DNA of 64,000 nucleotides from Microbacterium sp. NC79. Its GTDB lineage: Bacteria; Actinomycetota; Actinomycetes; Actinomycetales; Microbacteriaceae. Where the stretch lies: NCBI RefSeq assembly GCF_019061125.1, contig NZ_JAHQYI010000001.1:930001-994000 (forward strand), in the 5' to 3' direction. The position numbers were made by a program, and so were the translations under genes. This document shows, piece after piece, positions 1 to 8,313 of this stretch. The notes under the pieces were generated by a model that saw only the letters and a list, made by a program, of their open reading frames with translations, did not search any database and was not told the origin of the DNA. Positions within the stretch are counted from its first letter, which is position 1; the number at the start of each line of letters is the position of its first letter.

Positions 1-672
1 GCGCTCTGGGCGGTGCCGGCCGTGCTCGTCGCGATGTTGTGGATCGCGCGGGCGCGCACCGATGTTCCGCTCGCCGCACCCAGCAACACGAACCTGCACG
101 CGCGCGGAAACGTGTGGACGCAGGGTATGGCGTGGCTGGTTGCTGCCTTCATGGGCTTGCAGTCGCTGACGTTCTACTTCATGATCACGTGGCTACCGAC
201 GATCGAAACGGCCAACGGCGTGCCGCCAGCGCAAGCGGGTTTTCACCTTTTCCTGTATCAAATCGTCGGCATCGTGGCGGGGCTCGCGATCCCGCGGCTG
301 ATGCGCCGCCCTGACAGCCAGGTCGCGGCCGCCGTCACCGTCACAGTGCCGACGCTCGTCGGCGTCGCGGGCTTCCTCCTACTACCCGAGCTGGGTGTCG
401 TGTGGGCGATCGTGATGGGGCTGGGATCGGGGGCGAGCCTCGTAGTCGCCCTCACCCTGATGAGCCTGCGCGGGCGCACGCAACACGAAACGACGCAGCT
501 ATCTGGCATGGCGCAAAGCGTCGGGTATCTGCTCGCCGCGGGTGGCCCCGCCGTTGCCGGTATCCTCGCCGAAGCAACAGGGGCCTGGCATGCGCCGCTC
601 ATCATGCTCGGCGTCTTCGGCACGCTGCAGCTGATCGTTGCCATCTTTGTTGGCAGACCCCCACGCCCATAA
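1..672 (+). CDS. MFS transporter, CynX/NimT-like, C-terminal part (5' end outside window)
   Basis: The reading frame is open from base 1, so the gene starts upstream of the window; 223 residues are visible. About six hydrophobic helices can be traced, with short basic loops (for example the PRLMRRPDS loop near residue 100), as in the C-terminal half of a 12-helix major facilitator. The final helices with the SGMAQSVGYLLAAGGP segment resemble the CynX/NimT cyanate/2-nitroimidazole transporter group. Substrate cannot be told from the sequence. It ends at a TAA with no clear terminator before the next, leaderless gene. Family call is fairly sure, subgroup is inference. Confidence 0.75.
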   Translation, partial: ALWAVPAVLVAMLWIARARTDVPLAAPSNTNLHARGNVWTQGMAWLVAAFMGLQSLTFYFMITWLPTIETANGVPPAQAGFHLFLYQIVGIVAGLAIPRLMRRPDSQVAAAVTVTVPTLVGVAGFLLLPELGVVWAIVMGLGSGASLVVALTLMSLRGRTQHETTQLSGMAQSVGYLLAAGGPAVAGILAEATGAWHAPLIMLGVFGTLQLIVAIFVGRPPRP

Positions 673-770
673 TCTCCTCGGCATCACCGTCATGCTCGCG
701 CAAGATATTCGCGTCTAACGTCGGGACGGAACCACGACAGCGGGCACAGGCTGCATGCATTGTGAAGACG

Positions 771-776
771 TACAGT
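771..776 (+). promoter_or_regulatory. -10 box TACAGT, leaderless start of HEAT-repeat gene
   Basis: TACAGT lies exactly 6 nt before the GTG at 783, which places the expected transcription start at the start codon. Confidence 0.55.
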
Positions 777-782
777 TGAAGG

Positions 783-1346
783 GTGTCCCGTCATTCTGCA
801 GCCAGCTCACCCGTACCCGTCGAACTTTCTCCCGAGCGCCGGCTGGCCGCCGCCGTTGAGCGCTATGGACAGCGCGATGTGGTGACGCTCGCGCTGTCGC
901 TACTCGCTGGTAACCATGAGAGCGAAGAGTTCTTGCTCTACGTTGGCGGTGCGCATGCGCAGGGCATTCTTGACGGTGCCCCGGTGCTGTACTGGCCCGA
1001 ACTCTGGGGTGCTCGCGCCCTGCTGCACGTCTGGGACGACTCGGTTATTGATGACAGCGCTCGGGCGTTGATGATCGGTGCGCTCAGCAACTCGGCGTGG
1101 CGCGTGCGCGAGATGGCCGCGCGTCTTGTCGCGGCTCGTAACCTTGCGGCCACCACCAAGCTTGTGGCGCTGCTCGGCGACGAGGTTCCACGTGTGCGGG
1201 CCGCCGCCGCCACCGCACTCAGCACCCTAGGTTCCGCTGACCACATCGACGCCCTGCGCGCACTTCTCAAAGACCCCGAAATCGAGGTGCGCCGCGCGAC
1301 GCAGCGCAGTCTGGATGCACTGCGCAAGCGCACCGCGAAGAACTGA
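783..1346 (+). CDS. HEAT-repeat domain protein
   Basis: 187 residues, GTG start fixed by the adjacent -10 box. The C-terminal half (about residues 95-185) contains at least two HEAT-like helical repeats with the pattern W/RVREMAARLV, PRVRAAAATALSTLGS and IEVRRATQRSLDAL, that is a conserved V-R followed by an alanine-rich amphipathic helix. Such repeats build protein-binding scaffolds; no catalytic motif is present. The N-terminal 90 residues are unlike any family I recognise. Convergent with the ArfB-like gene, separated by only 4 nt. Partner and role unknown. Confidence 0.65.
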   Translation: MSRHSAASSPVPVELSPERRLAAAVERYGQRDVVTLALSLLAGNHESEEFLLYVGGAHAQGILDGAPVLYWPELWGARALLHVWDDSVIDDSARALMIGALSNSAWRVREMAARLVAARNLAATTKLVALLGDEVPRVRAAAATALSTLGSADHIDALRALLKDPEIEVRRATQRSLDALRKRTAKN

Positions 1347-1350
1347 CCAG

Positions 1351-1794
1351 CTAATCGTGGGCTGAGGGGCGTCGCCGCTGAGCCTTCGTCTCGCCGCGCT
1401 GATGCTTTTCGGCCAGCCGTCGACGACGGGAACCATGAGTTGGCCGTGTCGCACGGCGTGAAACTTCGGGAACCAGCGCTTCGCGAAGGGAGTCTGCCAG
1501 ACGTGTGCGGGCGGCGACGCGGTTTTGGCGCTGCGAGCGATGCTCTTCAGCGCTGATCGTGAGCACCGTGCCCGACAGCCGCGGCTGCAGCTGGCGTAAC
1601 ACCCGAGCACGCTGCGTCTCATCCAACGCTGTCGTGGTTCCGATGTCGAAGCTCAGCTGCACCCGAGAGTCGGTGGTGTTCACGCCCTGACCGCCGGGCC
1701 CGGAAGATCGCGAAAAGCGCTCATCCAGCTCGTGCGCGGCAATCGTGAGACCGCGCGGCGCACCGGGGCCGGGAAGTACTCGCAGATCATCCAC
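1351..1794 (-). CDS. arfB: peptidyl-tRNA hydrolase ArfB-like (class I release-factor domain)
   Basis: 147 residues from a GTG at 1794, the length usual for ArfB/YaeJ. The GGQ motif of release factors is present in the segment SSGPGGQGVNTTDSRV, followed by a second conserved block (ISAEEHRSQRQNR) and a strongly basic tail ending QRRRPSAHD, which in this family inserts into the mRNA channel of stalled ribosomes. Role by family: codon-independent release of peptidyl-tRNA from non-stop ribosomes. A longer upstream frame to 1896 would run across the divergent ABC-F gene start at 1846, so the internal GTG is preferred. ABC-F and ArfB being divergent neighbours puts two ribosome-acting genes side by side. 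Confidence 0.85.
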   Translation of the reverse strand: MDDLRVLPGPGAPRGLTIAAHELDERFSRSSGPGGQGVNTTDSRVQLSFDIGTTTALDETQRARVLRQLQPRLSGTVLTISAEEHRSQRQNRVAARTRLADSLREALVPEVSRRATRPTHGSRRRRLAEKHQRGETKAQRRRPSAHD

Positions 1795-1845
1795 CCGTCT
1801 ATTCTCACGTAGTCCGGCTGGCGGCGCGCTCGATGGCAGGATTGA

Positions 1846-3513
1846 ATGATGACCGCAACACTCGTCGCCCGGGGTATCGCCGGTGGCCATGGCCACCGCA
1901 CGCTATTTACTGATCTCGATCTCACCGTCTCGCCGGGCGATGTTGTGGGAGTCGTCGGCGTGAACGGCGCAGGAAAATCAACGCTATTGCGCCTGCTTGC
2001 CGGTGTTGCCGAGCCGCAAGCCGGAACCGTTTCGCTGGCACCAGCAGACGCATTCGTCGGCTGGCTCCCGCAGGAGCATGAGCGCGTGGCCGGTGAGACC
2101 GTCGAGGCGTATATCGGCCGGCGCACCGGATGTGCGGCGGCGACCGCGGAGATGGATGCGGCGGCCGCAGCGCTCGCCGACCCCGCGCTTGCGATCGACG
2201 GTATTGACCCCGCCGATGCGTACTCGAACGCGCTCGAGCGGTGGCTTGCCAGCGGGGCGGCTGACCTTGAAGAGCGCATTCCTGCCGTGCTCGCTGAACT
2301 GGGGCTGTCGTTCGGTGATGCCGGTGCTGGTGCTGCGCTGATGACGTCGCTGTCCGGCGGTCAAGCCGCTCGAGTCGGGCTGGCAGCACTCTTACTGTCG
2401 CGGTTCGACGTTGTGCTGCTGGATGAGCCGACAAACGACCTTGACCTCGATGGCCTCGAACGGCTCGAAGCGTTTGTGCAGGGGCTGCGTGGTGGCGTGG
2501 TGTTGGTCAGTCACGACCGTGAGTTTCTCGCGCGGTGCGTGACGCGCGTGCTCGAACTTGACCTCGCGCAAAACTCCAACCGCATCTACGGCGGCGGCTA
2601 CGACTCCTATCTGGAAGAGCGGGCCACCCTGCGCCGTCATGCCCGCGAAAAGTACGACGAGTTCGCGGACAAGAAGGCCGACCTCGTTTCGCGCGCCCGG
2701 GTGCAACGCGAATGGTCAAGTCAGGGTGTGCGCAACGCGATGAAGAAGGCGCCAGACAGTGACAAGCTGCGCCGCAAAGCATCGACCGAGTCCAGCGAAA
2801 AGCAGGCACAGAAGGTGCGGCAAATGGAGAGCCGCATCGCGCGGCTCGACGAGGTCGACGAGCCGCGAAAGGAATGGCAACTGCAGTTTGAAATCGCCGC
2901 AGCGCCGCGCTCTGGTTCCGTTGTCTCCACCCTCAACGAAGCCGTCATCCAGCAGGGCTCTTTCGTGCTCGGCCCCGTCTCACTGCAGGTGAATGGTGGC
3001 GATCGCATCGGCATCACCGGGCCAAACGGCGCCGGAAAGTCGACGCTTCTGCGCATGCTCCTTGGGCACCGCGCGCCCGACGCCGGTAGCGCAGCCCTGG
3101 GTTCCAACGTTCAGATTGGCGAGATCGATCAGGCGCGGTCGTTGCTAGTCGGCCCGGAACCATTGGCCACGGTTTTTGAAGGACTCGTCCCCGAGATGGC
3201 GGCAGACGAAGTGCGCACGCTGCTGGCAAAGTTCGGTCTGAAGGCCGATCACGTCACGCGGCCCGTTGACGGGCTTTCACCGGGGGAGCGCACCCGTGCG
3301 GGGCTTGCTCTATTGCAAGCGCGCGGCGTCAACCTACTCGTGCTCGATGAGCCCACGAACCACCTTGATCTGGCCGCAATTGAGCAGTTGGAGACGGCCC
3401 TCGAGTCATACGACGGCACGCTTCTGCTGGTGACGCACGACCGCCGCATGCTCGACACCGTGCGCACGAACCGCCGATGGCGCGTTGAAGCGGGGCGCGT
3501 CACTGAGTGGTGA
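1846..3513 (+). CDS. ABC-F family ATPase (ribosome-associated)
   Basis: 555 residues with two ABC nucleotide-binding domains and no membrane segment, the ABC-F layout. Domain 1 has Walker A GVNGAGKST (near residue 40), signature LSGGQ and Walker B DVVLLDEPTNDLDL; domain 2 has GPNGAGKST (near residue 395), a variant signature LSPGE and LLVLDEPTNHLDL. The charged linker between them (about residues 255-330, KKADLVSRARV.. and RRKASTESSEKQAQ) is the expected P-site tRNA interaction motif region. ABC-F proteins act on the ribosome as translation factors or antibiotic-resistance factors; the sequence does not say which. CAGGAT lies 6 nt before the ATG and may serve as a weak leaderless -10 box. Confidence 0.88.
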   Translation: MMTATLVARGIAGGHGHRTLFTDLDLTVSPGDVVGVVGVNGAGKSTLLRLLAGVAEPQAGTVSLAPADAFVGWLPQEHERVAGETVEAYIGRRTGCAAATAEMDAAAAALADPALAIDGIDPADAYSNALERWLASGAADLEERIPAVLAELGLSFGDAGAGAALMTSLSGGQAARVGLAALLLSRFDVVLLDEPTNDLDLDGLERLEAFVQGLRGGVVLVSHDREFLARCVTRVLELDLAQNSNRIYGGGYDSYLEERATLRRHAREKYDEFADKKADLVSRARVQREWSSQGVRNAMKKAPDSDKLRRKASTESSEKQAQKVRQMESRIARLDEVDEPRKEWQLQFEIAAAPRSGSVVSTLNEAVIQQGSFVLGPVSLQVNGGDRIGITGPNGAGKSTLLRMLLGHRAPDAGSAALGSNVQIGEIDQARSLLVGPEPLATVFEGLVPEMAADEVRTLLAKFGLKADHVTRPVDGLSPGERTRAGLALLQARGVNLLVLDEPTNHLDLAAIEQLETALESYDGTLLLVTHDRRMLDTVRTNRRWRVEAGRVTEW

Positions 3514-3616
3514 CCGGTGCCTTCGTGGTTCCGCTGGCCGCCGTCTGGCACGCTCATCCCGTCTCACGGATCAGCCGGGGGCAAGCGACTGCGACGCCCT
3601 GAGCGGGCGGCGTGAC

Positions 3617-3622
3617 TATGCT
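3617..3622 (+). promoter_or_regulatory. -10 box TATGCT for first twin membrane gene
   Basis: TATGCT followed by GGGGGC and ATG at 3629; the same layout recurs for the paralogue at 4153. Confidence 0.6.
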
Positions 3623-3628
3623 GGGGGC

Positions 3629-4114
3629 ATGTTCGCGCAGTATCGGTTTGCGATGGTCTGGGCCATCCCCGTCGGCGCCTTGATTGGCATCCTGGGCGCA
3701 CTATTGATCGTTATCTTCAGCTTCGTTGCCGGCAATACCGCCCAGCTGAGCTGGACAGCGTGGGGGTTCGCCACGGTGATGTATGCCGCCATCGGTGCCG
3801 TCATCGCGCTCGCGGGGTTGCTGGGAGGACTGCTCACCGTCTGGCTTGCTGATCGACGATCGCAGGATGCGCCCCGGGTGTGGGTCTATGGTGGCAGCCT
3901 CGGAGCAACCGGCGGTGTGCTTGTGCTGTTTCTGCTCATCGGCGGCATCGGCGGTATCGGCGCATCAACATGGTGGGGTCTGCTGTCGTTTCTGTTGATG
4001 CCCGGGATCATCGCCGCGATTGTGACGTGTGTCGCCGCGACGATCCTGCTCGATAAGTGCCGTGCTCGCTTTGCCGCTGTCGCCGCCGACACGGCGCAAG
4101 AAGCCGCCGCCTGA
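3629..4114 (+). CDS. small four-helix membrane protein, first of a tandem pair
   Basis: 161 residues with four predicted transmembrane helices: residues about 5-30, 45-70, 90-115 and 118-142, joined by the short polar loop ADRRSQDAPRVW. The start MFAQYRFAMVWAIPVG is chosen because the -10 box lies 6 nt upstream; a longer frame from 3485 would overlap the ABC-F gene. It is clearly paralogous to the next gene: both begin with an aromatic R-F/Y-x-F-A-V/M-V-W-A-x-P motif and share the VWVxGGSxGA segment. No catalytic motif and no family I can name. Membrane location is seen, function unknown. Confidence 0.75.
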   Translation: MFAQYRFAMVWAIPVGALIGILGALLIVIFSFVAGNTAQLSWTAWGFATVMYAAIGAVIALAGLLGGLLTVWLADRRSQDAPRVWVYGGSLGATGGVLVLFLLIGGIGGIGASTWWGLLSFLLMPGIIAAIVTCVAATILLDKCRARFAAVAADTAQEAAA

Positions 4115-4140
4115 CGGTCTTGGCGGACGATCCGCGCGAC

Positions 4141-4146
4141 TACGCT
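4141..4146 (+). promoter_or_regulatory. -10 box TACGCT for second twin membrane gene
   Basis: TACGCT, then GGGGGC, then ATG at 4153. Identical spacing and spacer sequence to the box at 3617. Confidence 0.6.
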
Positions 4147-4152
4147 GGGGGC

Positions 4153-4671
4153 ATGGGGTGGAAGCGGTACGGATTCGCAGTCGTGTGGGCGTTACCGCTG
4201 GGGATCGCGGGCGGTATCGGCATCGCCGTGGCGATGTTTCTGGTCGGTAACCGAGACCCTCAAGCAGCCAACACAGCCACAGAATTCTGGGCGATGCTGG
4301 GCCTCGGCGCGCTTGCCGGCTGTGCACTCGTACTCGCAGCCCTGATCGGCGGCACAGTTCTCGTGCTCATCGGCGACCGAAACCGACACCGCAAGCATGA
4401 GCTGGAAGTATGGGTAACCGGCGGAACCATGGGTGCGGTTGCCGGTGTCATCGTCCTGTGGCTGGCTCTCGCCATCGTGAACCGATTGACCTCGCAAGAA
4501 GACATCGCATCGCTGTTCTTCTACGTGATCTTTGCGGCATTCACCGCAGGACTCGTCGGGTACGGGGCGAATGTGCTGTTGAAAATGAGTCAGGCGCGAC
4601 TCGTTCCCAAGACTCCAATCCGGCAAAAACGTCCGCGAACGCAGTTTCCTGGCCGAGGATTCCCGCAGTAG
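4153..4671 (+). CDS. small four-helix membrane protein, second of a tandem pair
   Basis: 172 residues, four hydrophobic helices, paralogue of the preceding gene (shared N-terminus R-Y/F-x-F-A-V-V-W-A-L/I-P and the middle loop before VWVTGGTMGAVAGVIVLW). It differs by a basic C-terminal tail (KTPIRQKRPRTQFPGRG) that should lie in the cytoplasm. The duplication includes the promoter and the bases around the start codon. It ends one base before the stop codon of the convergent oxidoreductase. Function unknown. Confidence 0.75.
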   Translation: MGWKRYGFAVVWALPLGIAGGIGIAVAMFLVGNRDPQAANTATEFWAMLGLGALAGCALVLAALIGGTVLVLIGDRNRHRKHELEVWVTGGTMGAVAGVIVLWLALAIVNRLTSQEDIASLFFYVIFAAFTAGLVGYGANVLLKMSQARLVPKTPIRQKRPRTQFPGRGFPQ

Positions 4672-5622
4672 CTAAACCATCGTGATGACGATCTTGCCTG
4701 CGGTGCGGCCCGTCTCGCCCAGTCGGTGCGCGTCGGCAAGGTGCTCAAGCGGGAAAGTCGCGGCAATCGTCGCGCGCAATTTTCCGGCATCGACGAGTTC
4801 AGCAATCGAGACGAGATTGCTGCGTGACGAATCCACCAGCATCCGCACCGCGCGCACGCCGAGCTCATCGGCATCGCGGTAGAAATCGTCGGAACCAAGA
4901 GGCACGATCGAGACAACGATGCCACCGGGGCGGAGGGTGCGCAGCGAACGCAACCCGATCTCGCCGCCGAGAGTGTCAAGCACGACATCGATATCGTGCG
5001 CGAGCTCAGCAAAGTCTTGCGTTTGATAGTCGATCGTTTCGTCAGCACCCAAACTGCGCAAGAAATCGTGCTTTGCCGCACTCGCGGTTCCGATCACGTA
5101 CGCACCCCGCGCCTTCGCGATCTGCACGGCAACGTGGCCCACGCCACCAGCCGCCGCATGAATCAGCACGCGCTGCCCGGGCTGAACATCTGCATATTCG
5201 ACGAGTGCTTGCCACGCGGTCAGAGAAACGAGGGGAAGGGCGCCCGCCTGCACATGATCGACAGACGCGGGCTTCGTGACAAACAAGCGCGCAGGAGCCG
5301 ATACATAATCGGCGTGCGAACCATGCCCGTACGGGTATGGCAACATTGCGATGACCTCATCGCCGACGGTAAATCGGGCAACACCAACGCCGACGGCTTC
5401 CACGACGCCTGAGACATCCCACCCCAGCGTGAAAGGCGGGTCTTCGACAAAACGCTTCGCCGCACGGTGCTTGAAGTCCGTTGGATTGAGACCCGCAGCA
5501 TGAACCCGCACGAGAATCTCGTTGGGTCGCGGCTCGGGGCGCGCGACAGTAATGATCTCGAGAACCTCGGGACCACCAAGCGAATGCTGAATCGAAGTGC
5601 GCATGGTTGCAGGCGTAGGCAT
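4672..5622 (-). CDS. NADP-dependent quinone oxidoreductase-type alcohol dehydrogenase (MDR superfamily)
   Basis: 316 residues. The N-terminal GroES-like domain (about 1-120) includes GWDVSGVVEAVGVGV and the C-terminal Rossmann domain carries the nucleotide-binding loop AAAGGVGHVAVQIAKARGA near residue 150. The zinc-ligand cysteines of true alcohol dehydrogenases are absent, which fits the quinone-reductase/zeta-crystallin branch. Substrate is unknown; family members reduce quinones or enones with NADPH. AGGAG lies just upstream of the ATG. Stands alone, convergent with the membrane-protein pair. Confidence 0.85.
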   Translation of the reverse strand: MPTPATMRTSIQHSLGGPEVLEIITVARPEPRPNEILVRVHAAGLNPTDFKHRAAKRFVEDPPFTLGWDVSGVVEAVGVGVARFTVGDEVIAMLPYPYGHGSHADYVSAPARLFVTKPASVDHVQAGALPLVSLTAWQALVEYADVQPGQRVLIHAAAGGVGHVAVQIAKARGAYVIGTASAAKHDFLRSLGADETIDYQTQDFAELAHDIDVVLDTLGGEIGLRSLRTLRPGGIVVSIVPLGSDDFYRDADELGVRAVRMLVDSSRSNLVSIAELVDAGKLRATIAATFPLEHLADAHRLGETGRTAGKIVITMV

Positions 5623-5719
5623 ACTCCTACTTTGGCACGATCACAACGGGTCGGGCGAGTGCCGCTCAACGTATGGTGGTCAATCCCGGATGCGTTCGTG
5701 CTCGCGCTCCGCATACGGG

Positions 5720-5725
5720 TAGGGT
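5720..5725 (+). promoter_or_regulatory. -10 box TAGGGT, leaderless
   Basis: Six nt before the GTG at 5732. Confidence 0.5.
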
Positions 5726-5731
5726 GGCGCC

Positions 5732-6307
5732 GTGAACGTCTTCCTGACCCGCATACTGTTCGCCGTGACGGTGATCGTGCTCGTCGGGTGCGGGATCTGG
5801 CTGTACGTCGGGGTTCGCAGCGAGGCTGAGGGGATGAGCGTTCCGTTAGCCGCCGTCGGCATGCTGTGTGCTTACGTCTTCGGTCTGTTGCTGGTGTTTT
5901 TTGGATGGCGCTACGGCGAGGCGGTGGCCGACGAGGAACGGGTGTTGTTGCGCCCCGCGCTCGCCCCGCCCCGCGTCATTCCGCTGGTCGATATTCGCAC
6001 CGTCACGTACTTTCGCAATCTCCTGTTGCCTTCGCGGGGCGGGGGGACGGGCGCACACCGGATCGTCCTTCACCTCAACAATGGCGCGAACGTGTTCATC
6101 TCACCGCATGGCTCTGCCGTCGCCGATCAGCTCCGAGGTCACGGCGTCGATGTCGAGGTGGTGGCTGACCCCATCACTCCTGCCCGCGCTCGTGCCCGCG
6201 TTCCTGGTTCCGCTGGCTTTGTCGAGTCTCTCAGCTGGCCGGTATTTGTGGGCGTCGGAATCGTGCTGCCCATCGCCGTCGTGACGTGGGTGTTCGTCAC
6301 ACGGTGA
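5732..6307 (+). CDS. hypothetical membrane protein with a PH-like middle region
   Basis: 191 residues. Two N-terminal helices (about 6-28 and 40-60) and one C-terminal helix (about 168-190) enclose a soluble middle part whose pattern (EERVLLRPALAPPRVIPLVDIRTVTYF, then IVLHLNNGANVFISP) looks like bacterial PH-domain (bPH2/DUF304-type) membrane proteins. That assignment rests on pattern alone. GTG start set by the adjacent -10 box. No operon partner: the next gene is more than 100 nt downstream and has its own ribosome-binding site. Confidence 0.6.
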   Translation: MNVFLTRILFAVTVIVLVGCGIWLYVGVRSEAEGMSVPLAAVGMLCAYVFGLLLVFFGWRYGEAVADEERVLLRPALAPPRVIPLVDIRTVTYFRNLLLPSRGGGTGAHRIVLHLNNGANVFISPHGSAVADQLRGHGVDVEVVADPITPARARARVPGSAGFVESLSWPVFVGVGIVLPIAVVTWVFVTR

Positions 6308-6411
6308 CGCCGGCGGCTTGCTCGAGTCCCATAATTTCCCGGCTCATCGTGCTGGCAACCGCGTGTCAACCAGGCCAGACTGGACGCAGAGCCGGACGCT
6401 GAGGAGTCGTA

Positions 6412-8310
6412 GTGCGCATTGTGAAGTCGTATCCGTGGGTCATCGCGACACTTGTGGCGCTGGTGGCGACGCTGGTTCTCGAGTGGATAGACGCAAGTAG
6501 CGCCGCACGCTGGGTCGCCACGATTTTCGCTGTTGCGGTCATCGCGCGGGTGTCTGTCGGCATGGTGAAAGACCTGTTGCGCGGCCACTGGGGCATCGAC
6601 ATCCTCGCGCTGACGGCAATCGTTTCGACCATTCTCGTGGGGGAATATATTGCCGCGCTCATCGTGTGCCTTATGCTCACCGGCGGTGAAGCGCTCGAAG
6701 ATTACGCCTCCAACCGCGCCAAGCGCAGCCTCTCGGCGCTCCTCGAACGTGCCCCGCAAGTCGCGCACGTGGTGGATGCGACGGGGAACGCCCGCGATAT
6801 TCCGCTCGACGAGGTCGCGATTGGGGATCGCCTGTTGGTGCGCCCTGCGGAAGTGGTACCGGTTGACGGAACCATGACAGCTGGCGCAGGCGAGAGTAAC
6901 CAGCGCGCCGACTTTGACGAGTCTTCCCTCACCGGTGAATCACTTCCGGTGACGAAGGGTGTCGGCGACAGCATCATGTCTGGCTCTCTCAACGGCCAGC
7001 GAGCTGTCATCATCGAGGCCACTGCAACTGCGCAAGACTCGCAATATGCACGCATCCTCGATCTCGTGCGCGAAGCCTCCGAGTCGCGCGCCCCGATGGT
7101 GCGTCTCGCTGACCGTTATGCGGTTCCGTTCACCGCCGTTGCTCTGCTGATCGCGGGCATCGCGTGGTGGGTATCTGGCGACCCGGTTCGGTTTGCCGAG
7201 GTGTTGGTTGTTGCCACCCCGTGCCCGCTCTTGATCGCTGCGCCCGTGGCTTTCCTTGGCGGCATGTCGCGAGCCGCAAAGGCGGGGGTCATCGTGAAAT
7301 CGGGCGGAACCTTGGAGACACTGGCGAACATCAAGACCGCGGGCTTCGACAAGACCGGAACCCTGACGTACGGTCGCCCAGAGCTGCTGCGCATCCAGCC
7401 CGCTCACGCCGGCATATCGAGCGATGATTTGCTGCAGCTCGCGGCATCTGCCGAGCAGTACTCCGTGCACGTGCTGGCGGAATCGATCAAGGTAGAGGCG
7501 CTCAAGCGCGGCTTCTCATTGACGACGGCGGCGGATGCCAAAGAGGAAGCCACGAATGGCGTCACCGCACATCTTGAAGACAAACTCGTGATCGTCGGCA
7601 AGCGTGCTTACGTTGCCGAACACACCACGGGCGTGACGACCGCTGAGCTGTCGCCGGGGGAGTCGGCCGTCTATGTCGGTATCGACGGGGCGTTTGCTGG
7701 CACCCTGATTTTGTCTGACAAGCTGCGCGAGAACGCTGGCGCGACCCTGGACGCCTTGACGCGATGGGGCGTCGAGCGCCGCATGATGCTGACCGGCGAC
7801 GCTGCCGCGACGGCGACGTACATCGCTCACCAGGCGGGCATCGACGAAGTCCACGCCGATCTGTTGCCGGCCGACAAGGTGCGACTGCTCATGGATGCTC
7901 AGCCCAAACCGGTCCTTATGGTTGGTGATGGTGTGAACGACGCGCCGGTCTTGGCCTCAGCAGACGTCGGGATCGCGATGGGTGCGCGCGGCGCAACGGC
8001 GGCATCGGAGACGGCCGACGTTGTCATTCTGAAGGATGACATTTCGCAGGTGGTCACCGCTGTCGCGGTCGGTCATCGCACGATGCGCGTCGCTAAAGAG
8101 TCGATTTGGGCCGGCATCGTTTTGTCAGTTGTCCTGATGCTGGTCGCGGCTTTCGGTGTGATTCCCGCCGTGATCGGCGCGCTGCTGCAGGAGGTCGTCG
8201 ATGTGGTGTCGATCCTCAACTCGCTACGCGCGATGCGCCCAGGATCCAAAGAGCCGAAAGTTGTCCCTGCGGCAGCCGCGCCCGCCGTGCTCAGCGCTCG
8301 TGGCGTGTAA
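6412..8310 (+). CDS. heavy-metal-translocating P1B-type ATPase
   Basis: 632 residues, no N-terminal metal-binding (HMA) domain. Motifs in order: DESSLTGES in the actuator domain (near 175), TPCP in the membrane metal site (Thr269-Pro272), DKTGT with the phosphorylated Asp313, the N-domain motif His353-Val354 where most P1B pumps have His-Pro, TGDAAATA near 463, and GDGVNDAP. It should export or import a transition metal across the cytoplasmic membrane at the expense of ATP. The TPC metal motif is neither the CPC of copper/zinc pumps nor the SPC of cobalt pumps, so the metal is uncertain. GAGGAG precedes the GTG start. No metalloregulator or chaperone gene is adjacent. Confidence 0.85.
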   Translation: MRIVKSYPWVIATLVALVATLVLEWIDASSAARWVATIFAVAVIARVSVGMVKDLLRGHWGIDILALTAIVSTILVGEYIAALIVCLMLTGGEALEDYASNRAKRSLSALLERAPQVAHVVDATGNARDIPLDEVAIGDRLLVRPAEVVPVDGTMTAGAGESNQRADFDESSLTGESLPVTKGVGDSIMSGSLNGQRAVIIEATATAQDSQYARILDLVREASESRAPMVRLADRYAVPFTAVALLIAGIAWWVSGDPVRFAEVLVVATPCPLLIAAPVAFLGGMSRAAKAGVIVKSGGTLETLANIKTAGFDKTGTLTYGRPELLRIQPAHAGISSDDLLQLAASAEQYSVHVLAESIKVEALKRGFSLTTAADAKEEATNGVTAHLEDKLVIVGKRAYVAEHTTGVTTAELSPGESAVYVGIDGAFAGTLILSDKLRENAGATLDALTRWGVERRMMLTGDAAATATYIAHQAGIDEVHADLLPADKVRLLMDAQPKPVLMVGDGVNDAPVLASADVGIAMGARGATAASETADVVILKDDISQVVTAVAVGHRTMRVAKESIWAGIVLSVVLMLVAAFGVIPAVIGALLQEVVDVVSILNSLRAMRPGSKEPKVVPAAAAPAVLSARGV

Positions 8311-8313
8311 CGA

